From positions 2,248,134 through 2,312,133 of the forward strand of contig NZ_OY781884.1 in NCBI RefSeq assembly GCF_963677155.1: a DNA stretch of 64,000 nt. Reading direction: 5' to 3'. This document shows, piece by piece, positions 28,401 through 36,467 of the stretch. The first letter of the stretch is position 1. Every line of letters starts with the position of its first letter. The stretch is from an uncultured Draconibacterium sp. Lineage in GTDB: Bacteria; Bacteroidota; Bacteroidia; Bacteroidales; Prolixibacteraceae. The position numbers and the translations under genes were made by a program. The notes beneath the pieces are model-generated. The model was not told where the DNA came from. It worked only from the letters and a program-made list of their open reading frames with translations, and did not search any database.

Positions 28401-28702
28401 ACTTGAGTTACAAACATGATTTTTCGGTTAAAACAGGTAACAACGAACACAAACTGCAACTTAGTTTTGATGTTAAAAACGTGATGAATCTCTTCAACTC
28501 TGAATGGGGCGTAGCTAAATATCTGAATGCTGATATTGGTTCGGATGCTCGTATCCTCAAATACGAAGGTGTTGATGCCGACGGTGTGGCTACATTCTCC
28601 ACACCCGAGTCAATCCATGGTAATACCAAAACATTTACACCAGGCATTTCAATAGGTCAGTGTTGGTATGCTTCTATTGGTATCAAATATATTTTCAACT
28701 AA
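25436..28702 (+). CDS. Oar-like TonB-dependent receptor with carboxypeptidase-regulatory domain
   Basis: 1088 aa. Signal peptide (1-22, IIQAQ), carboxypeptidase-regulatory domain (about 28-110; SGRVTDAEGAVIGATVVATH), TonB-box-like LDEVIVSATRT, plug (about 130-235; TANFTVDGANFNNNFGL, GGGVNAITKSGTN) and a beta-barrel ending SIGIKYIFN. The layout is that of Oar-type receptors rather than SusC: no SusD follows. Substrate unknown; Oar proteins are linked to protein or peptide secretion and uptake. Likely co-transcribed with the BACON lipoprotein 20 bp downstream. Confidence 0.93.
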   Translation: MIKKISFLLVAFILLSATIIQAQVTTSSMSGRVTDAEGAVIGATVVATHTPSGTTYGTVTNAEGRFNLNGMRVGGPYNVKVTFIGYGAFTQNNITLSLGENYVMNVVLTEEALSLDEVIVSATRTKFSNEKTGAVTNITNDQIDNLPTVNRSIMDITRLSPYGGDGMSFVGSDGRTANFTVDGANFNNNFGLSDNLPGGGNPISIEAIEEMQVVIAPYDVRQTNFIGGGVNAITKSGTNTFKASAYTYHRNENMRGNAVYDQEIAGAREKDRNTLYGFTAGGPIIKNKLFFFINAEKEETPTVANRWRASTDGVADPDNFISRTTEDDLQTVSDFVRSKYGYETGSFTNFPADENNKKLLARIDWNITDKHRLALRYNYTKNTSWRSPNASSMDGGTRMSEPRMSKASMSYANSMYSMDNLVHSFSFDLNSRLSDNISNQFLATFSKLDDIRGTKSAPFPFIDILKDDQAYLSLGYELFTWNNGVHNNVWNIKDEMTFYSGNHKIVGGIAYEYKMADNAYMRNGTGYYRYSSLDDFLNEETPEIVNLTYGYDGEANPAARVTSNKIGAYAQDDWSITERFKLSYGLRIDALTFNNNDLITNQAIKDLDYNGRSIDTGKWPDANIIFSPRVGFVWDASGDKSLKVRGGTGLFSGNLPLVFFTNMPTNGGMVQYQAQINEKNAENNGFSMDEFAGGLVTDGEGNATIAALYDKLAELGYPTTISPEDGTVPSSIAAVSSDFKMPQVWKTSFAVDYAFPTAFPLSATVEGIYNKTINGVTISDWSIPNVGGFARFNGVDNRPVYPAGYRTGTKAFILDNTSRGYGWSANITLNAQPTEQISLMAAYTHTVAKDVTGMPGSNPESAFTYVPTVEGPNNIKLHNSQYTTPDRLVASITAHDKCGNHYSIIYEGWRGGANESFMTVNDMNGDGYNYDAIYVPTDEEVANKEFRFVSEDDQTRFMDYVHANDYLKDQQGEYAEAYSVYSPWVHRVDLSYKHDFSVKTGNNEHKLQLSFDVKNVMNLFNSEWGVAKYLNADIGSDARILKYEGVDADGVATFSTPESIHGNTKTFTPGISIGQCWYASIGIKYIFN

Positions 28703-28721
28703 TTTATAAAGCACAGACAAT

Positions 28722-30224
28722 ATGAAATTAAAATATTTATTTCCAATATTCATCGCGCTATTTGCCCTAATGACAAGTTGCGAAGATGAAGACACGGTGA
28801 CACTGCTGAAAACAATTCAGGTATCGTCGTCTTACGTATCTATTCCTGTAGATGGTGGCTCTACATCCATTACGGTAACAGCTAACGATAGCTGGACAGT
28901 AACGAGCAATATTGAATGGTTAACTATCTCTTCAACCTCTGGCAGCGCCGGTGAATCAACGCTTACATTTTCGGCTGAATCAGCCATCGATGGTCGCAAA
29001 GCAGAGCTTTCAATTCAATGTGGTGACGAAACCCAGCTAATAAATGTTATCCAGGGTTTGACAACAATTGCTCCTGCTACATGCCAGCAAGTAATTGACG
29101 GACCTGACAGTAAGACTTATCAAGTAACTGGTGTTGTTACATCAATAACTAATACAACTTATGGTAACTGGTATTTAGAGGACGAAACAGGTTCTATCTA
29201 TATTTATGGTACACTTGATTCAAAAGGTGGTGAGAAAAACTTTTTAAGCTGGGGGCTTGAAGCAGGTGATGAAATTACTGTTCAGGGACCAAAAACAACC
29301 TACGGAACAACGGTGGAATTGGTTAATGTAACCGTTATCAATATCAATAAATCATTGGTAAAGGTTGATTCAACAGAAAATGCACAACTTCCTATCGAAG
29401 GTGGCGAATTTGTTGCATATGTTACCTGTAAAGGTGAAGGCTTATCAGTAGATATTCCTGCTGATGCCGAATCATGGTTATCCATTTCATCTATTCAAAC
29501 AGTAGGAACGAATAGTGTTGTAACATTCAAAGCAGAAGCTAATACCCTCGGAGATCGTGAAACGACTCTCACATTCAGCACTACTGATGGAACTAAAAAC
29601 TATACTTCTCAAACAATGTTGAGCCAGGAAGGATCTATCTTAGAAGTGTCTATTGCAGAATTCCTTGCTGCTGAAGTTGGCAATACACTATATCGTCTAT
29701 CTGGTGTTGTTACAAGTATTTCCGATGATACATCTGGAAAATTATACCTGAGCGATTTCTCTGGAGAAACATATGTGTATAAAATTGCAGATTTTGCCGA
29801 TAGCGGTGTAAAAGAAGGCGACATTATCACAATTGTTGGCAAACGTGCAGCATATAATGGATCTCCACAAGTAGGTGGTTCGATCTTGGAAAGTATTCTG
29901 CCTATAACCGCCACTAAAGCTACCATAGCAGAGGTACTGACTAAAGCTGATGATTCCAACACCTACTATATTGTAAGTGGTGAAATAACATCGATTACTA
30001 ATCCGGATTACGGTAATCTTTATTTGAAAGACGGCGATAGTGAAATTTATGTATATGGTTGTTATCCCAAATATGGCGCAACCGGTGATGACAGAAAAGG
30101 TTTGATAGCTGCTAAAGGTATTAAAGTAGGGGATACGCTAACCGTTATCGCAACGAAAGGGTCATATAAAGGATCAGATCAACTTTCACATGGTTTCTAT
30201 TTCAGCCATGTAAGTGCAGAATAA
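28722..30224 (+). CDS. BACON/OB-fold repeat surface lipoprotein
   Basis: 500 aa. Lipobox MTSC, a BACON domain about 35-110 (VSSSYVSIPVDGGSTSITVTA ... NDSWTVTS), an OB-fold-like repeat (YQVTGVVTSITNTTYGNWYL, with EDETGSIYIYG), a second BACON (about 205-300), then two more OB-fold repeats (LYRLSGVVTSISDDTSG; YYIVSGEITSITNPDYGNLY). BACON domains are thought to bind mucin or glycan-like ligands; the OB repeats resemble DUF5689/YhcR-type domains. Probably the cell-surface partner of the preceding receptor. Confidence 0.88.
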   Translation: MKLKYLFPIFIALFALMTSCEDEDTVTLLKTIQVSSSYVSIPVDGGSTSITVTANDSWTVTSNIEWLTISSTSGSAGESTLTFSAESAIDGRKAELSIQCGDETQLINVIQGLTTIAPATCQQVIDGPDSKTYQVTGVVTSITNTTYGNWYLEDETGSIYIYGTLDSKGGEKNFLSWGLEAGDEITVQGPKTTYGTTVELVNVTVININKSLVKVDSTENAQLPIEGGEFVAYVTCKGEGLSVDIPADAESWLSISSIQTVGTNSVVTFKAEANTLGDRETTLTFSTTDGTKNYTSQTMLSQEGSILEVSIAEFLAAEVGNTLYRLSGVVTSISDDTSGKLYLSDFSGETYVYKIADFADSGVKEGDIITIVGKRAAYNGSPQVGGSILESILPITATKATIAEVLTKADDSNTYYIVSGEITSITNPDYGNLYLKDGDSEIYVYGCYPKYGATGDDRKGLIAAKGIKVGDTLTVIATKGSYKGSDQLSHGFYFSHVSAE

Positions 30225-30265
30225 GATGTAACATTCCTCGATTATTAATTTAACTCGATATAAAG

Positions 30266-30291
30266 AAAGCCGCTTTAAAGCGGCTTTTTTT
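30266..30291 (+). terminator. Rho-independent terminator
   Basis: AAAGCCGC and GCGGCTTT form a stem around TTTAAA, followed by a T run. It closes the receptor/BACON unit, 41 bp after the stop. Confidence 0.9.
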
Positions 30292-30379
30292 ATGCTTCAA
30301 AACCAAACATTTAACCGATATCACTGTTTTTTTTGCAGGAATTTATATTTTTGCGCCCTGTTTATTCAGAACAAGAGAG

Positions 30380-31372
30380 ATGGAAGAACTTCAGATAAAT
30401 AAAATGTTGGACGAGAAGGGTTATATTGAAGAAACAATTGATCCGAGCCTTAAGTTGGTTGAAGAAATTAAGCGCCTGAAAAAGGAAAAGAACGCTGTAA
30501 TACTCAGCCACTTTTACGTTGAAGGAGCGTTACAGGACATAGCCGACTATGTTGGCGACAGCCTTGGACTAGCGCAAGCCGCGGCAAAAGTCGATGCCGA
30601 CATTATTGTGTTTGTAGGGGTGCATTTTATGGCCGAAACAGCCAAGATCATCAACCCCGATAAAAAAGTGATCCTTCCCGATCTGAAAGCAAGCTGTTCG
30701 CTGGCCGAGTCGGCACCGGCTGATAAATTTGCTGAATTCAAAGCCAAATACCCCGACCACAAGGTTATTACCTATGTAAATGCAACGGCGGCATTAAAAA
30801 CCATGTCCGACATAGTTTGTACATCGGCCAATGCCAAAAAAATTGTCGACAGTTTCCCTGAAGACGAGAAGCTGATTTTTGCACCAGATAAAAACCTTGG
30901 AAACTACATTAACAGCATAACCGGTCGCAGCATGGTGTTGTGGGACGGAGCCTGCATGGTTCACGAGCAATATTCGGTAGAAAAGATTATTGACCTGATG
31001 GACAAAAATCCTGATGCTGAATTTATCGCCCACCCCGAGTGTGAAAAACCGGTACTACTGCTGGCAAAACACATCGGGTCAACTACTGCCCTGCTGAATT
31101 ACGTACAAAACAGCGATGCGAAGAAATTTATTGTAGCCACCGAAAGCGGTATTCTGCACCAGATGACCAAAGCTTGTCCGGATAAACTATTTATTCCGGC
31201 ACCATCAAACGATTCAACATGCGCCTGCAACGATTGCGAGTACATGAAGCTAAACAGCTTGCAAAAGCTGTACATCTGCTTAAAGCACGAACAACCCGAG
31301 GTTTCACTGCCACAAGACGTAATTGAAAAAGCCCGCATCCCGATTCAACGGATGTTAGAAATATCGAAGTAG
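30380..31372 (+). CDS. nadA: Quinolinate synthase A
   Basis: 330 aa. Condenses iminoaspartate with dihydroxyacetone phosphate to quinolinate in de novo NAD synthesis, using a [4Fe-4S] cluster. Visible signatures: AVILSHFYVEGALQDIADYV near 35, DLKASCSLAESA with the first cluster Cys, MVLWDGACMVHEQYS with the second, AHPECEKPVL, and the C-terminal STCACNDCEYMKLN with the third. Length is normal. It stands alone; nadB and nadC are not in this window. Confidence 0.97.
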   Translation: MEELQINKMLDEKGYIEETIDPSLKLVEEIKRLKKEKNAVILSHFYVEGALQDIADYVGDSLGLAQAAAKVDADIIVFVGVHFMAETAKIINPDKKVILPDLKASCSLAESAPADKFAEFKAKYPDHKVITYVNATAALKTMSDIVCTSANAKKIVDSFPEDEKLIFAPDKNLGNYINSITGRSMVLWDGACMVHEQYSVEKIIDLMDKNPDAEFIAHPECEKPVLLLAKHIGSTTALLNYVQNSDAKKFIVATESGILHQMTKACPDKLFIPAPSNDSTCACNDCEYMKLNSLQKLYICLKHEQPEVSLPQDVIEKARIPIQRMLEISK

Positions 31373-31400
31373 TTTCGGAAGACACAAGTGACGAGCTGCT

Positions 31401-31434
31401 GTTATTTCGACGAGTAAGCAAGGAGAAATCTGTT
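31401..31434. repeat. Dispersed TCATTTCGA-type repeat (direct copy)
   Basis: TTATTTCGACGAG ... GGAGAAATCTGTT after nadA matches the repeats flanking the GIY-YIG gene at 55.6-56.1 kb (GTCATTTCGA ... GAGAAATCT). A dispersed non-coding element of this genome. Confidence 0.6.
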
Positions 31435-31483
31435 ACTGGTTACAAGTCCCTGCTCTCGGATTCCTATCACCAATTACTAATGT

Positions 31484-31942
31484 CTAATCGTAAAAGAATC
31501 CCCGTTTACGGCCATGACGCTTCAGGTTACGGTATTCCCACGGCTGCATTTTTTGCTGACTTCTGAAAAACTGCGAGAAACTACTTTGCGAGAAGCCTAA
31601 AATCTTTCCGATAGTTTTAAACGTAAAATCGGTATATTCTACCAAATCGCACGCCACCAGGCACAGGTATTTGTTTATCCAGCTGTGAGCGCTCATACCC
31701 GACATACAGCGTATTGCCCCATCAAAATATTTCACATTAACGCCTAACATTTTGGCATAATCTTTTGCATCGCGTTTGCCGTAGATGCGTACCATATTGC
31801 CAAACATGTTCATGTAGTTATTTTCGCAGACTTTATTCTCCCGAATATATTCAACCCGCTTTCTGATTTCTTTTCCGGGATCGTCAATTAATCCATTGTA
31901 GAGCTGCTCTGGCGTAATCGGACTGAAATTACTTGTGGACAT
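31484..31942 (-). CDS. AraC-type helix-turn-helix protein
   Basis: 152 aa from ATG at 31942 (the frame also opens at 31984, 14 codons upstream, with weaker support). N-terminal region without a recognisable sensor domain, then an AraC-like double HTH: AKMLGVNVKYFDGAIRCMSG and FKTIGKILGFSQSSFSQFFRSQ, ending PWEYRNLKRHGRK. Short for an AraC regulator; it resembles stand-alone HTH proteins of Bacteroidota. Target unknown. Confidence 0.85.
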   Translation of the reverse strand: MSTSNFSPITPEQLYNGLIDDPGKEIRKRVEYIRENKVCENNYMNMFGNMVRIYGKRDAKDYAKMLGVNVKYFDGAIRCMSGMSAHSWINKYLCLVACDLVEYTDFTFKTIGKILGFSQSSFSQFFRSQQKMQPWEYRNLKRHGRKRGFFYD

Positions 31943-32016
31943 AACAGGTTTTTTCTTAAAAATAGCAAATTTGGTTTTCAGCAACTTTTAAAGTCAGGGG
32001 CATGGAACAATCCCCA

Positions 32017-32100
32017 AGGGGCGCAAAGCATGCCCCCGTTTTCGCAAAGCCATCCCCAGGGAGCACGGATCGAAAAAACGGGGGCACAGGCTTTGCCCCT
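32017..32100. repeat. Long imperfect inverted repeat
   Basis: AGGGGCGCAAAGCATGCCCC at 32017-32036, continuing CGTTTTCG to 32044, pairs with the reverse complement of 32071-32100 (CGAAAAAACGGGGGCACAGG then CTTTGCCCCT), with few mismatches. A REP-like doublet between the AraC gene and the IS3 element. Confidence 0.6.
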
Positions 32101-32416
32101 CGGTTTACGGAGTAAAAAAATAAGGGGAAATTACCATTTGAAAGGGAAGAAAAGCGGTGAGACTCTTTCGCGAATCAGCAACTAAAAAAAACACTGACCT
32201 TTCCTAAAATAGCTTGACAGATTATTACTTTCTTTACTGATAGGAGTAAATGATTTTTTCTCATTTACTGTTTTACAAAACTACTAAGTTTTTCTTTACT
32301 GTTCTTTCCTGCGTTTTCATTTTTTGTTTCTGCAAAGTCCGACATGATTTTGTGTATGCCCTAAAACTGGCGACAGGTAAATTTTATCCTCCTGTAGTTT
32401 CTTACAGTATTATTTT

Positions 32417-33337
32417 TTAATCCTGGTTTGCAGGAACACTCTGCAGGCTTTCCCCTGTTTCCGCATTCGCCTTATAATGCCGCTTTTTCCAGTGTTTTTT
32501 TAGTACTCCTGTATGCAAGTGTGCATCTGTTGGAAACATGAAGTCTACGCTGCGGTGAGGCCGTTTGTTGTTGTATTTGTACACCGCAACTTTTGTGGCT
32601 TCAAGCGCTTCCCGATAATCAGAAAATGTATGGTTTAAATCGTATTCGTCCTTTAAAATCCCATTAACCCTTTCGGCTATTGCATTTTCGTACGGATCGC
32701 CGTTTTCGGTCATCGAGATATTTATTTTCGAGCCCTTCAGAAAGTTCACATAGTCGTTACAACAGTATTGTATCCCCCGGTCAGAATGATGGATGAGACC
32801 TTGTTTCACTCCCTCGCCTGCAACTGCCATACGCAAGGCGTTTAATGCCCCTTCGCTGGTTAAATCGGGCCAGAGGCACCAGCCTACTATCTTCTTCGAA
32901 TAGGCATCGGTTACCAGTGAAAGGTAAACAAAGCCTTTTTCGGTGCGGATATAGGTAATGTCGCTCACCCATAAGCGCCCTGAGCTGAGTAGTTCTATCT
33001 CCCGGATCAGGTTGGAATATTTACGGTAAAAATGGTTCGAATTCGTGGTTTTAGGTCCTCTTCTTTTACGTTTTACCAATAAACCGTGTTCGCGCAAAAG
33101 GTAGTAGAATTTGTCACGTCCATATTTAATATTATGGTCCTGTAACTGCGGCGCTATCAAATGATGGAGCTTCTCGGCCCCCATGCGAGGGTGATCCCCA
33201 CGCAGCTCTTTTACCAATGTTAATATAAATACTTCCTGCATTTGAAGCCCCGACTGGCGCTTTTTGCTGTCGTACCAGGCCTGACGGCTAAACCCAAACA
33301 GTCCGCACAGTACCGCTTTGCTTGTTAGCGGGTACAT
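32417..33337 (-). CDS. IS3-family transposase OrfB (DDE)
   Basis: 306 aa. N-terminal HTH_21 region (VLTLVKELRGDHPRMGAEKL-like) then rve integrase core: D in WVSDITYIRTEKGF, D in IHHSDRGIQYCC and E in NAIAERVNGILKDEY, the DD(35)E triad. It is probably made mainly as an OrfAB fusion of 446 aa by -1 frameshifting at 33370-33376; the frame is open upstream of its ATG into the orfA overlap. Confidence 0.93.
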   Translation of the reverse strand: MYPLTSKAVLCGLFGFSRQAWYDSKKRQSGLQMQEVFILTLVKELRGDHPRMGAEKLHHLIAPQLQDHNIKYGRDKFYYLLREHGLLVKRKRRGPKTTNSNHFYRKYSNLIREIELLSSGRLWVSDITYIRTEKGFVYLSLVTDAYSKKIVGWCLWPDLTSEGALNALRMAVAGEGVKQGLIHHSDRGIQYCCNDYVNFLKGSKINISMTENGDPYENAIAERVNGILKDEYDLNHTFSDYREALEATKVAVYKYNNKRPHRSVDFMFPTDAHLHTGVLKKHWKKRHYKANAETGESLQSVPANQD

Positions 33338-33351
33338 GTGCGTTAGTACAC

Positions 33352-33756
33352 CTACTGCTTGGGGCCAGACTTTTTTCTGATCTCGAGTTTGTAGTCGTTC
33401 TCGGCAATGTCGATCATGGTGTTCAGCGCAACGTTTTTCATTTGCGCCAGTTCCAGCTGCTTCTCCAGCTCTTTGATGCGTTTTTCCAAGGCCTTGTTAT
33501 CTGCTCTTTCTTTTGAACTCATAGACTGCAAAGATAAGTGGATTTCGTCGGAATATTTGACTTGCCAGTGCTTGTACGTCTTATCAAATCGATGTGGTAA
33601 ATTAAATTTTTCACGAGCTTCAGTCACACTCATCCGTCCGGAATCAAGTTCGGCTATTAACCAACGCCGAAAACTGGTCTCGTAATTACTGTAATCTACT
33701 TTTTTCTGATTAAAACCTTCCATATTATCCGAAAGGTTAGTGCTGATTTTTTTCAT
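33352..33756 (-). CDS. IS3-family OrfA (HTH/leucine zipper)
   Basis: 134 aa. HTH region (MSVTEAREKFNLPHRFDKTY) and a C-terminal leucine zipper (LEKRIKELEKQLELAQMKN). Binds the IS ends and acts with OrfB. Its last codons contain the A AAA AAG slippery heptamer. Confidence 0.9.
   Translation of the reverse strand: MKKISTNLSDNMEGFNQKKVDYSNYETSFRRWLIAELDSGRMSVTEAREKFNLPHRFDKTYKHWQVKYSDEIHLSLQSMSSKERADNKALEKRIKELEKQLELAQMKNVALNTMIDIAENDYKLEIRKKSGPKQ
33370..33376 (-). other. Programmed -1 frameshift site of the IS3 element
   Basis: On the minus strand the orfA frame reads AGA AAA AAG, giving the classical A_AAA_AAG slippery heptamer. Slipping back one base leads through KVWPQAVGVLTH into orfB without a stop, giving a 446-aa OrfAB. 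Frame arithmetic agrees with -1. Confidence 0.85.
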
Positions 33757-33838
33757 TTTTGCTTAACTTTTTTAGTCAAGCTATTTTAGTATAAGACACA
33801 CCCTGCAAAACAAGATGGCTTCTTTAAAAAGACGGAGT

Positions 33839-34195
33839 TTAAGCTTCGCCGGATGGTTTCTCCGACTTGCCATTTGACTTGCGCAGCTTCCGGAGCTCCT
33901 GAACCAACGGGTGGTCTTTGCCCAGATAAGCGGCAACGATTTCTACAGTGGCCGAACCATCTTCGTAAGCCGTTTTTAGCGTTTGCGTTGCTTCTCGCGT
34001 AGCAATTTTCGCAGCGGCTTTTGCATCGGTTTGGCGACCTTCGGCATCGTCGGCAGCAGTTAACTCAGCACCAAGCTGAGTAATTTTGGCTGTCGGGTCG
34101 AAACCGGCATCGGTAAGAAGCGTAGTGTTTTGTTGCAGAATGGTAATCATCTGCTGCACAAAATCGCGCTTTCCCGATTCGTTCATTTTTGCCAT
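33839..34195 (-). CDS. Hypothetical helical protein
   Basis: 118 aa, highly helical, Ala/Lys/Glu-rich (DAKAAAKIATREATQTLKTA), with a charged C-terminus. No signal peptide or known domain. Similar small proteins occur in Bacteroidota accessory regions. Start ATG at 34195. It lies just outside the IS3 element. Function unknown. Confidence 0.7.
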   Translation of the reverse strand: MAKMNESGKRDFVQQMITILQQNTTLLTDAGFDPTAKITQLGAELTAADDAEGRQTDAKAAAKIATREATQTLKTAYEDGSATVEIVAAYLGKDHPLVQELRKLRKSNGKSEKPSGEA

Positions 34196-34480
34196 ATTGC
34201 AAAATGTTTTATGGTTTATAACTATAATTCCGGGGCCACCTGTAAGCTTTCGACGGCACAGGTGGCCTTTTTCGTATGCACGCCAGCGTTCTGTAATGGC
34301 GTGTACATGCTAGCCCTGTAGCATGTGATCGGATCGATGTTAAAATTTTACGGTAATTTCAGAGAATTCTGGATTAACCGTGCTTTTGGTTTCTAACGTG
34401 TATAAAATTATGGAAAATGTACTTGGTTGTCAATATGTTACGTAGCAGGGGCGACAAGCATTGGTGCAGAATGATTTTAC

Positions 34481-34570
34481 ATCACCACCTCACCAGCTGC
34501 GCTGATCCTCCCGACGCTCGCTTTGCTCGGTCGGGACAGGCTCTTCTCCTTGAAGGAGGAGAAATTTGGG
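34481..34570. repeat. CCTCC-type palindromic repeat, inverted copy
   Basis: Opens CACCACCTCACCAGC and closes CTCCTTGAAGGAGGAGAAAT, the complement layout of the family seen around the DUF559 gene. The 75 bp after it (34561-34635) are nearly identical to 38573-38647, showing that a larger unit was duplicated. Confidence 0.75.
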
Positions 34571-34670
34571 CAGTAGTTGAATTGGAAGACAGAATTTAAT
34601 TTGTAGCACAAGTTTTAGCTGTGCTGATTTTCAATTTCCGGAATACCAATTAAGCCAATAGCACGAAAAT

Positions 34671-34748
34671 TCCCCTCCTGTCAGGAGGGGTGGCAGCGAC
34701 ACCTGATTTGCCATGAAATTTTAATACCCATTCGCTGACGGGGTGGTG
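34671..34748. repeat. CCTCC-type palindromic repeat, direct copy
   Basis: Palindrome CCCCTCCTGTCAGGAGGGG at 34672-34690, then a variable part and the closing GACGGGGTGGTG. Same family as 38721-38776 and 61887-61934. Confidence 0.78.
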
Positions 34749-34779
34749 TTTATTTCTACTTGCATTATTATTTTAAAAC

Positions 34780-34817
34780 TACCACCTCACCAGCTGCGCT
34801 GGTCCCCTCCTCCTGTG
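34780..34817. repeat. CCTCC-type repeat interrupted by IS copy 1
   Basis: ACCACCTCACCAGCTGCGCT then CCCCTCCTCCTGTG, continuing at 36383 after the insertion as GAGGAGGAGAAATAAATG. Removing the IS and one target copy restores a hairpin CTCCTCCT-GTG-AGGAGGAG. Confidence 0.75.
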
Positions 34818-36382
34818 CTACCCTTTATACACAAATATACGTTCTTTGATTTATTGTTGAGCTAACATTTTATTGTTGATAAAACATTGCCTAACTATCA
34901 GTAATACAGTGCTTTAATCTTGCAGGCTCTGACAATTATCACTATCTTAAAGTCGTGATAGTCAGAGAGTTTAAGAGGTTCTTCGATGGATTTCTCCCAG
35001 ATATCCGAATCGAAAAACGAGCCAATAAAATTATGTCAGATATGCTTACCTTCGGTAAAGTTACTGTCAATAAATTTTGTACAACGAATACCGAAAAGAT
35101 AGGAGCATATCGTATGTTTGGGAATAATAGTTTCAGCCATTTTGAATTAACAGAAGGTGTAGTTTCTAATTGTAAAGCCAACCAAGGTTCTACTCATCTT
35201 CTTTGTATCCAGGATACAACAGAGTTTAACTTTACCAGCCACCTACAACGGATTGGGAAAAAGGACAAGGATATTGGTCCGGTAACAAAAAATGATAATG
35301 CAGGTTTCTTTTGCCATCCGATGTTGGTGATAAACGAAAAGGATAAACTGCCTATCGGCTTGTCAAGCATTGATTTGTGGAACCGCAACTGGGACAAACA
35401 AGATAAATTTGAACGAAGTTATTGGAAACAAGATATCACAGAAAAGGAATCATACCGCTGGATTGAAAGCGCCCGAAAAACAAAATCTGTTTTAGACAAA
35501 GCACCAATGTTAACTGTTATCGGAGACAGGGAGTCTGATATTTTTAGTGAGTTTGTCCTTATCCCAGAAGAACGCACACACTTGCTCGTGCGTTCAAGAA
35601 TAAACCGAAAATTGGCAGGAGAGGATGTGAAACTTTATGAAAAGTTATCGCAACAGGAACAAAAAGCTGTTTACGATTTAGAAATTAAAGGAAATAAAAA
35701 ACGAAAAGCCCGGACAGCAAAAATGTCCTTAAAATATGTAAAGCTTAAAATAAAAAGGCCAGAAAAACTACATGATAAGAATCTTCCTGAATATGTTGAA
35801 TTATGGGCTATTGAAGCCCGTGAACAGCCAAAGACAGTGCCCAGAGCAGAATCTCCAATAGTTTGGAGGTTATTGACTACGCACCCAATAACAGAGGTTG
35901 ACCATGCAATGAAATGTTTGGAGTGGTACGGTAACAGGTGGTTTATTGAAGAACTCTTCAGAATAATGAAAAGTAAAGGCTTTGAGCTTGAAGCCTCACA
36001 GCTTGAAACCGGTGCTGCATTAAAGAAACAGGTTGTTATGGCACTTCAGGTTGCATTAACAATAATGGTGCTTAAATTATCGCTCAACAAGAAAGAAGCA
36101 TTAAACGCTGAACTGATATTTAACCAACAGCAAATAGAGTTTATAGAGTTATTACTAAAAAATGAAATAGAAGGAAAAACGAAAAAACAACAAAACCCAT
36201 ATCCCTCCAGAAGTTTAGCATGGTGTGCATGGGCAATAGCCCGGCTTAGTGGCTGGAGCGGATATAAGTCTCATGGCCCACCAGGCTACATATCAATGAA
36301 AAATGGACTTGATACCTTTAATACTAAATATGAGGGATACCTTGTCGCAATGAAGTTCTTAAAAGATGTGTATAAAGGGTAG
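34818..36382 (+). mobile_element. IS4-family (IS50-like) insertion sequence, copy 1
   Basis: 1565 bp with perfect 16-bp terminal inverted repeats CTACCCTTTATACACA / complement. A 9-bp target duplication CCTCCTGTG lies at 34809-34817 and 36383-36391. The transposase stop codon is the last base triplet of the right end. The target is the loop of a CCTCC palindromic repeat. Sequence appears identical to copy 2. Confidence 0.93.
34955..36382 (+). CDS. IS4-family transposase (Tn5/IS50-like), copy 1
   Basis: 475 aa, GTG start. N-terminal Tn5-type DNA-binding region (FCTTNTEKIGAYRMFGNNSF), catalytic D in CIQDTTEFNFT, second D in VIGDRESDIF, and the YREK motif Y-GN-R-WFI-E-ELFRIM-K with the catalytic Glu. 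Cut-and-paste transposase. The C-terminal codons VYKG and the stop are encoded by the inverted repeat. Confidence 0.95.
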   Translation: MIVREFKRFFDGFLPDIRIEKRANKIMSDMLTFGKVTVNKFCTTNTEKIGAYRMFGNNSFSHFELTEGVVSNCKANQGSTHLLCIQDTTEFNFTSHLQRIGKKDKDIGPVTKNDNAGFFCHPMLVINEKDKLPIGLSSIDLWNRNWDKQDKFERSYWKQDITEKESYRWIESARKTKSVLDKAPMLTVIGDRESDIFSEFVLIPEERTHLLVRSRINRKLAGEDVKLYEKLSQQEQKAVYDLEIKGNKKRKARTAKMSLKYVKLKIKRPEKLHDKNLPEYVELWAIEAREQPKTVPRAESPIVWRLLTTHPITEVDHAMKCLEWYGNRWFIEELFRIMKSKGFELEASQLETGAALKKQVVMALQVALTIMVLKLSLNKKEALNAELIFNQQQIEFIELLLKNEIEGKTKKQQNPYPSRSLAWCAWAIARLSGWSGYKSHGPPGYISMKNGLDTFNTKYEGYLVAMKFLKDVYKG

Positions 36383-36391
36383 CCTCCTGTG

Positions 36392-36467
36392 AGGAGGAGA
36401 AATAAATGTATTTCATACTTTGAAGTAACAAACAAGTCTGGGAGCACGAAAGTTTCCCCTCCTGCCA
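36392..36467. repeat. Repeat DNA between the two IS copies
   Basis: 76 bp: the tail of the interrupted inverted repeat (AGGAGGAGAAATAAATG) and the head of the next direct repeat (GAAAGTTTCCCCTCCTGCCA). It resembles 38655-38735, so it is original host repeat DNA and not IS sequence. Confidence 0.65.

Larger units (their letters stand above)
32195..33798 (-). mobile_element. IS3-family insertion sequence, complete
   Basis: 1604 bp. Imperfect terminal inverted repeats share TAAAATAGCTTGAC (32204-32217 and its complement near 33775-33788) and both ends start TG/finish CA. The flanks carry a 3-bp direct repeat CAC (32192-32194 and 33799-33801), fitting IS3 target duplication. It contains orfA and orfB with a slippery site between, and looks intact. 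Subgroup not determined. Confidence 0.88.

Noticed and set aside
34417-34599. 60-codon plus-strand frame near the CCTCC repeat
   Set aside because: Translates palindromic repeat DNA.
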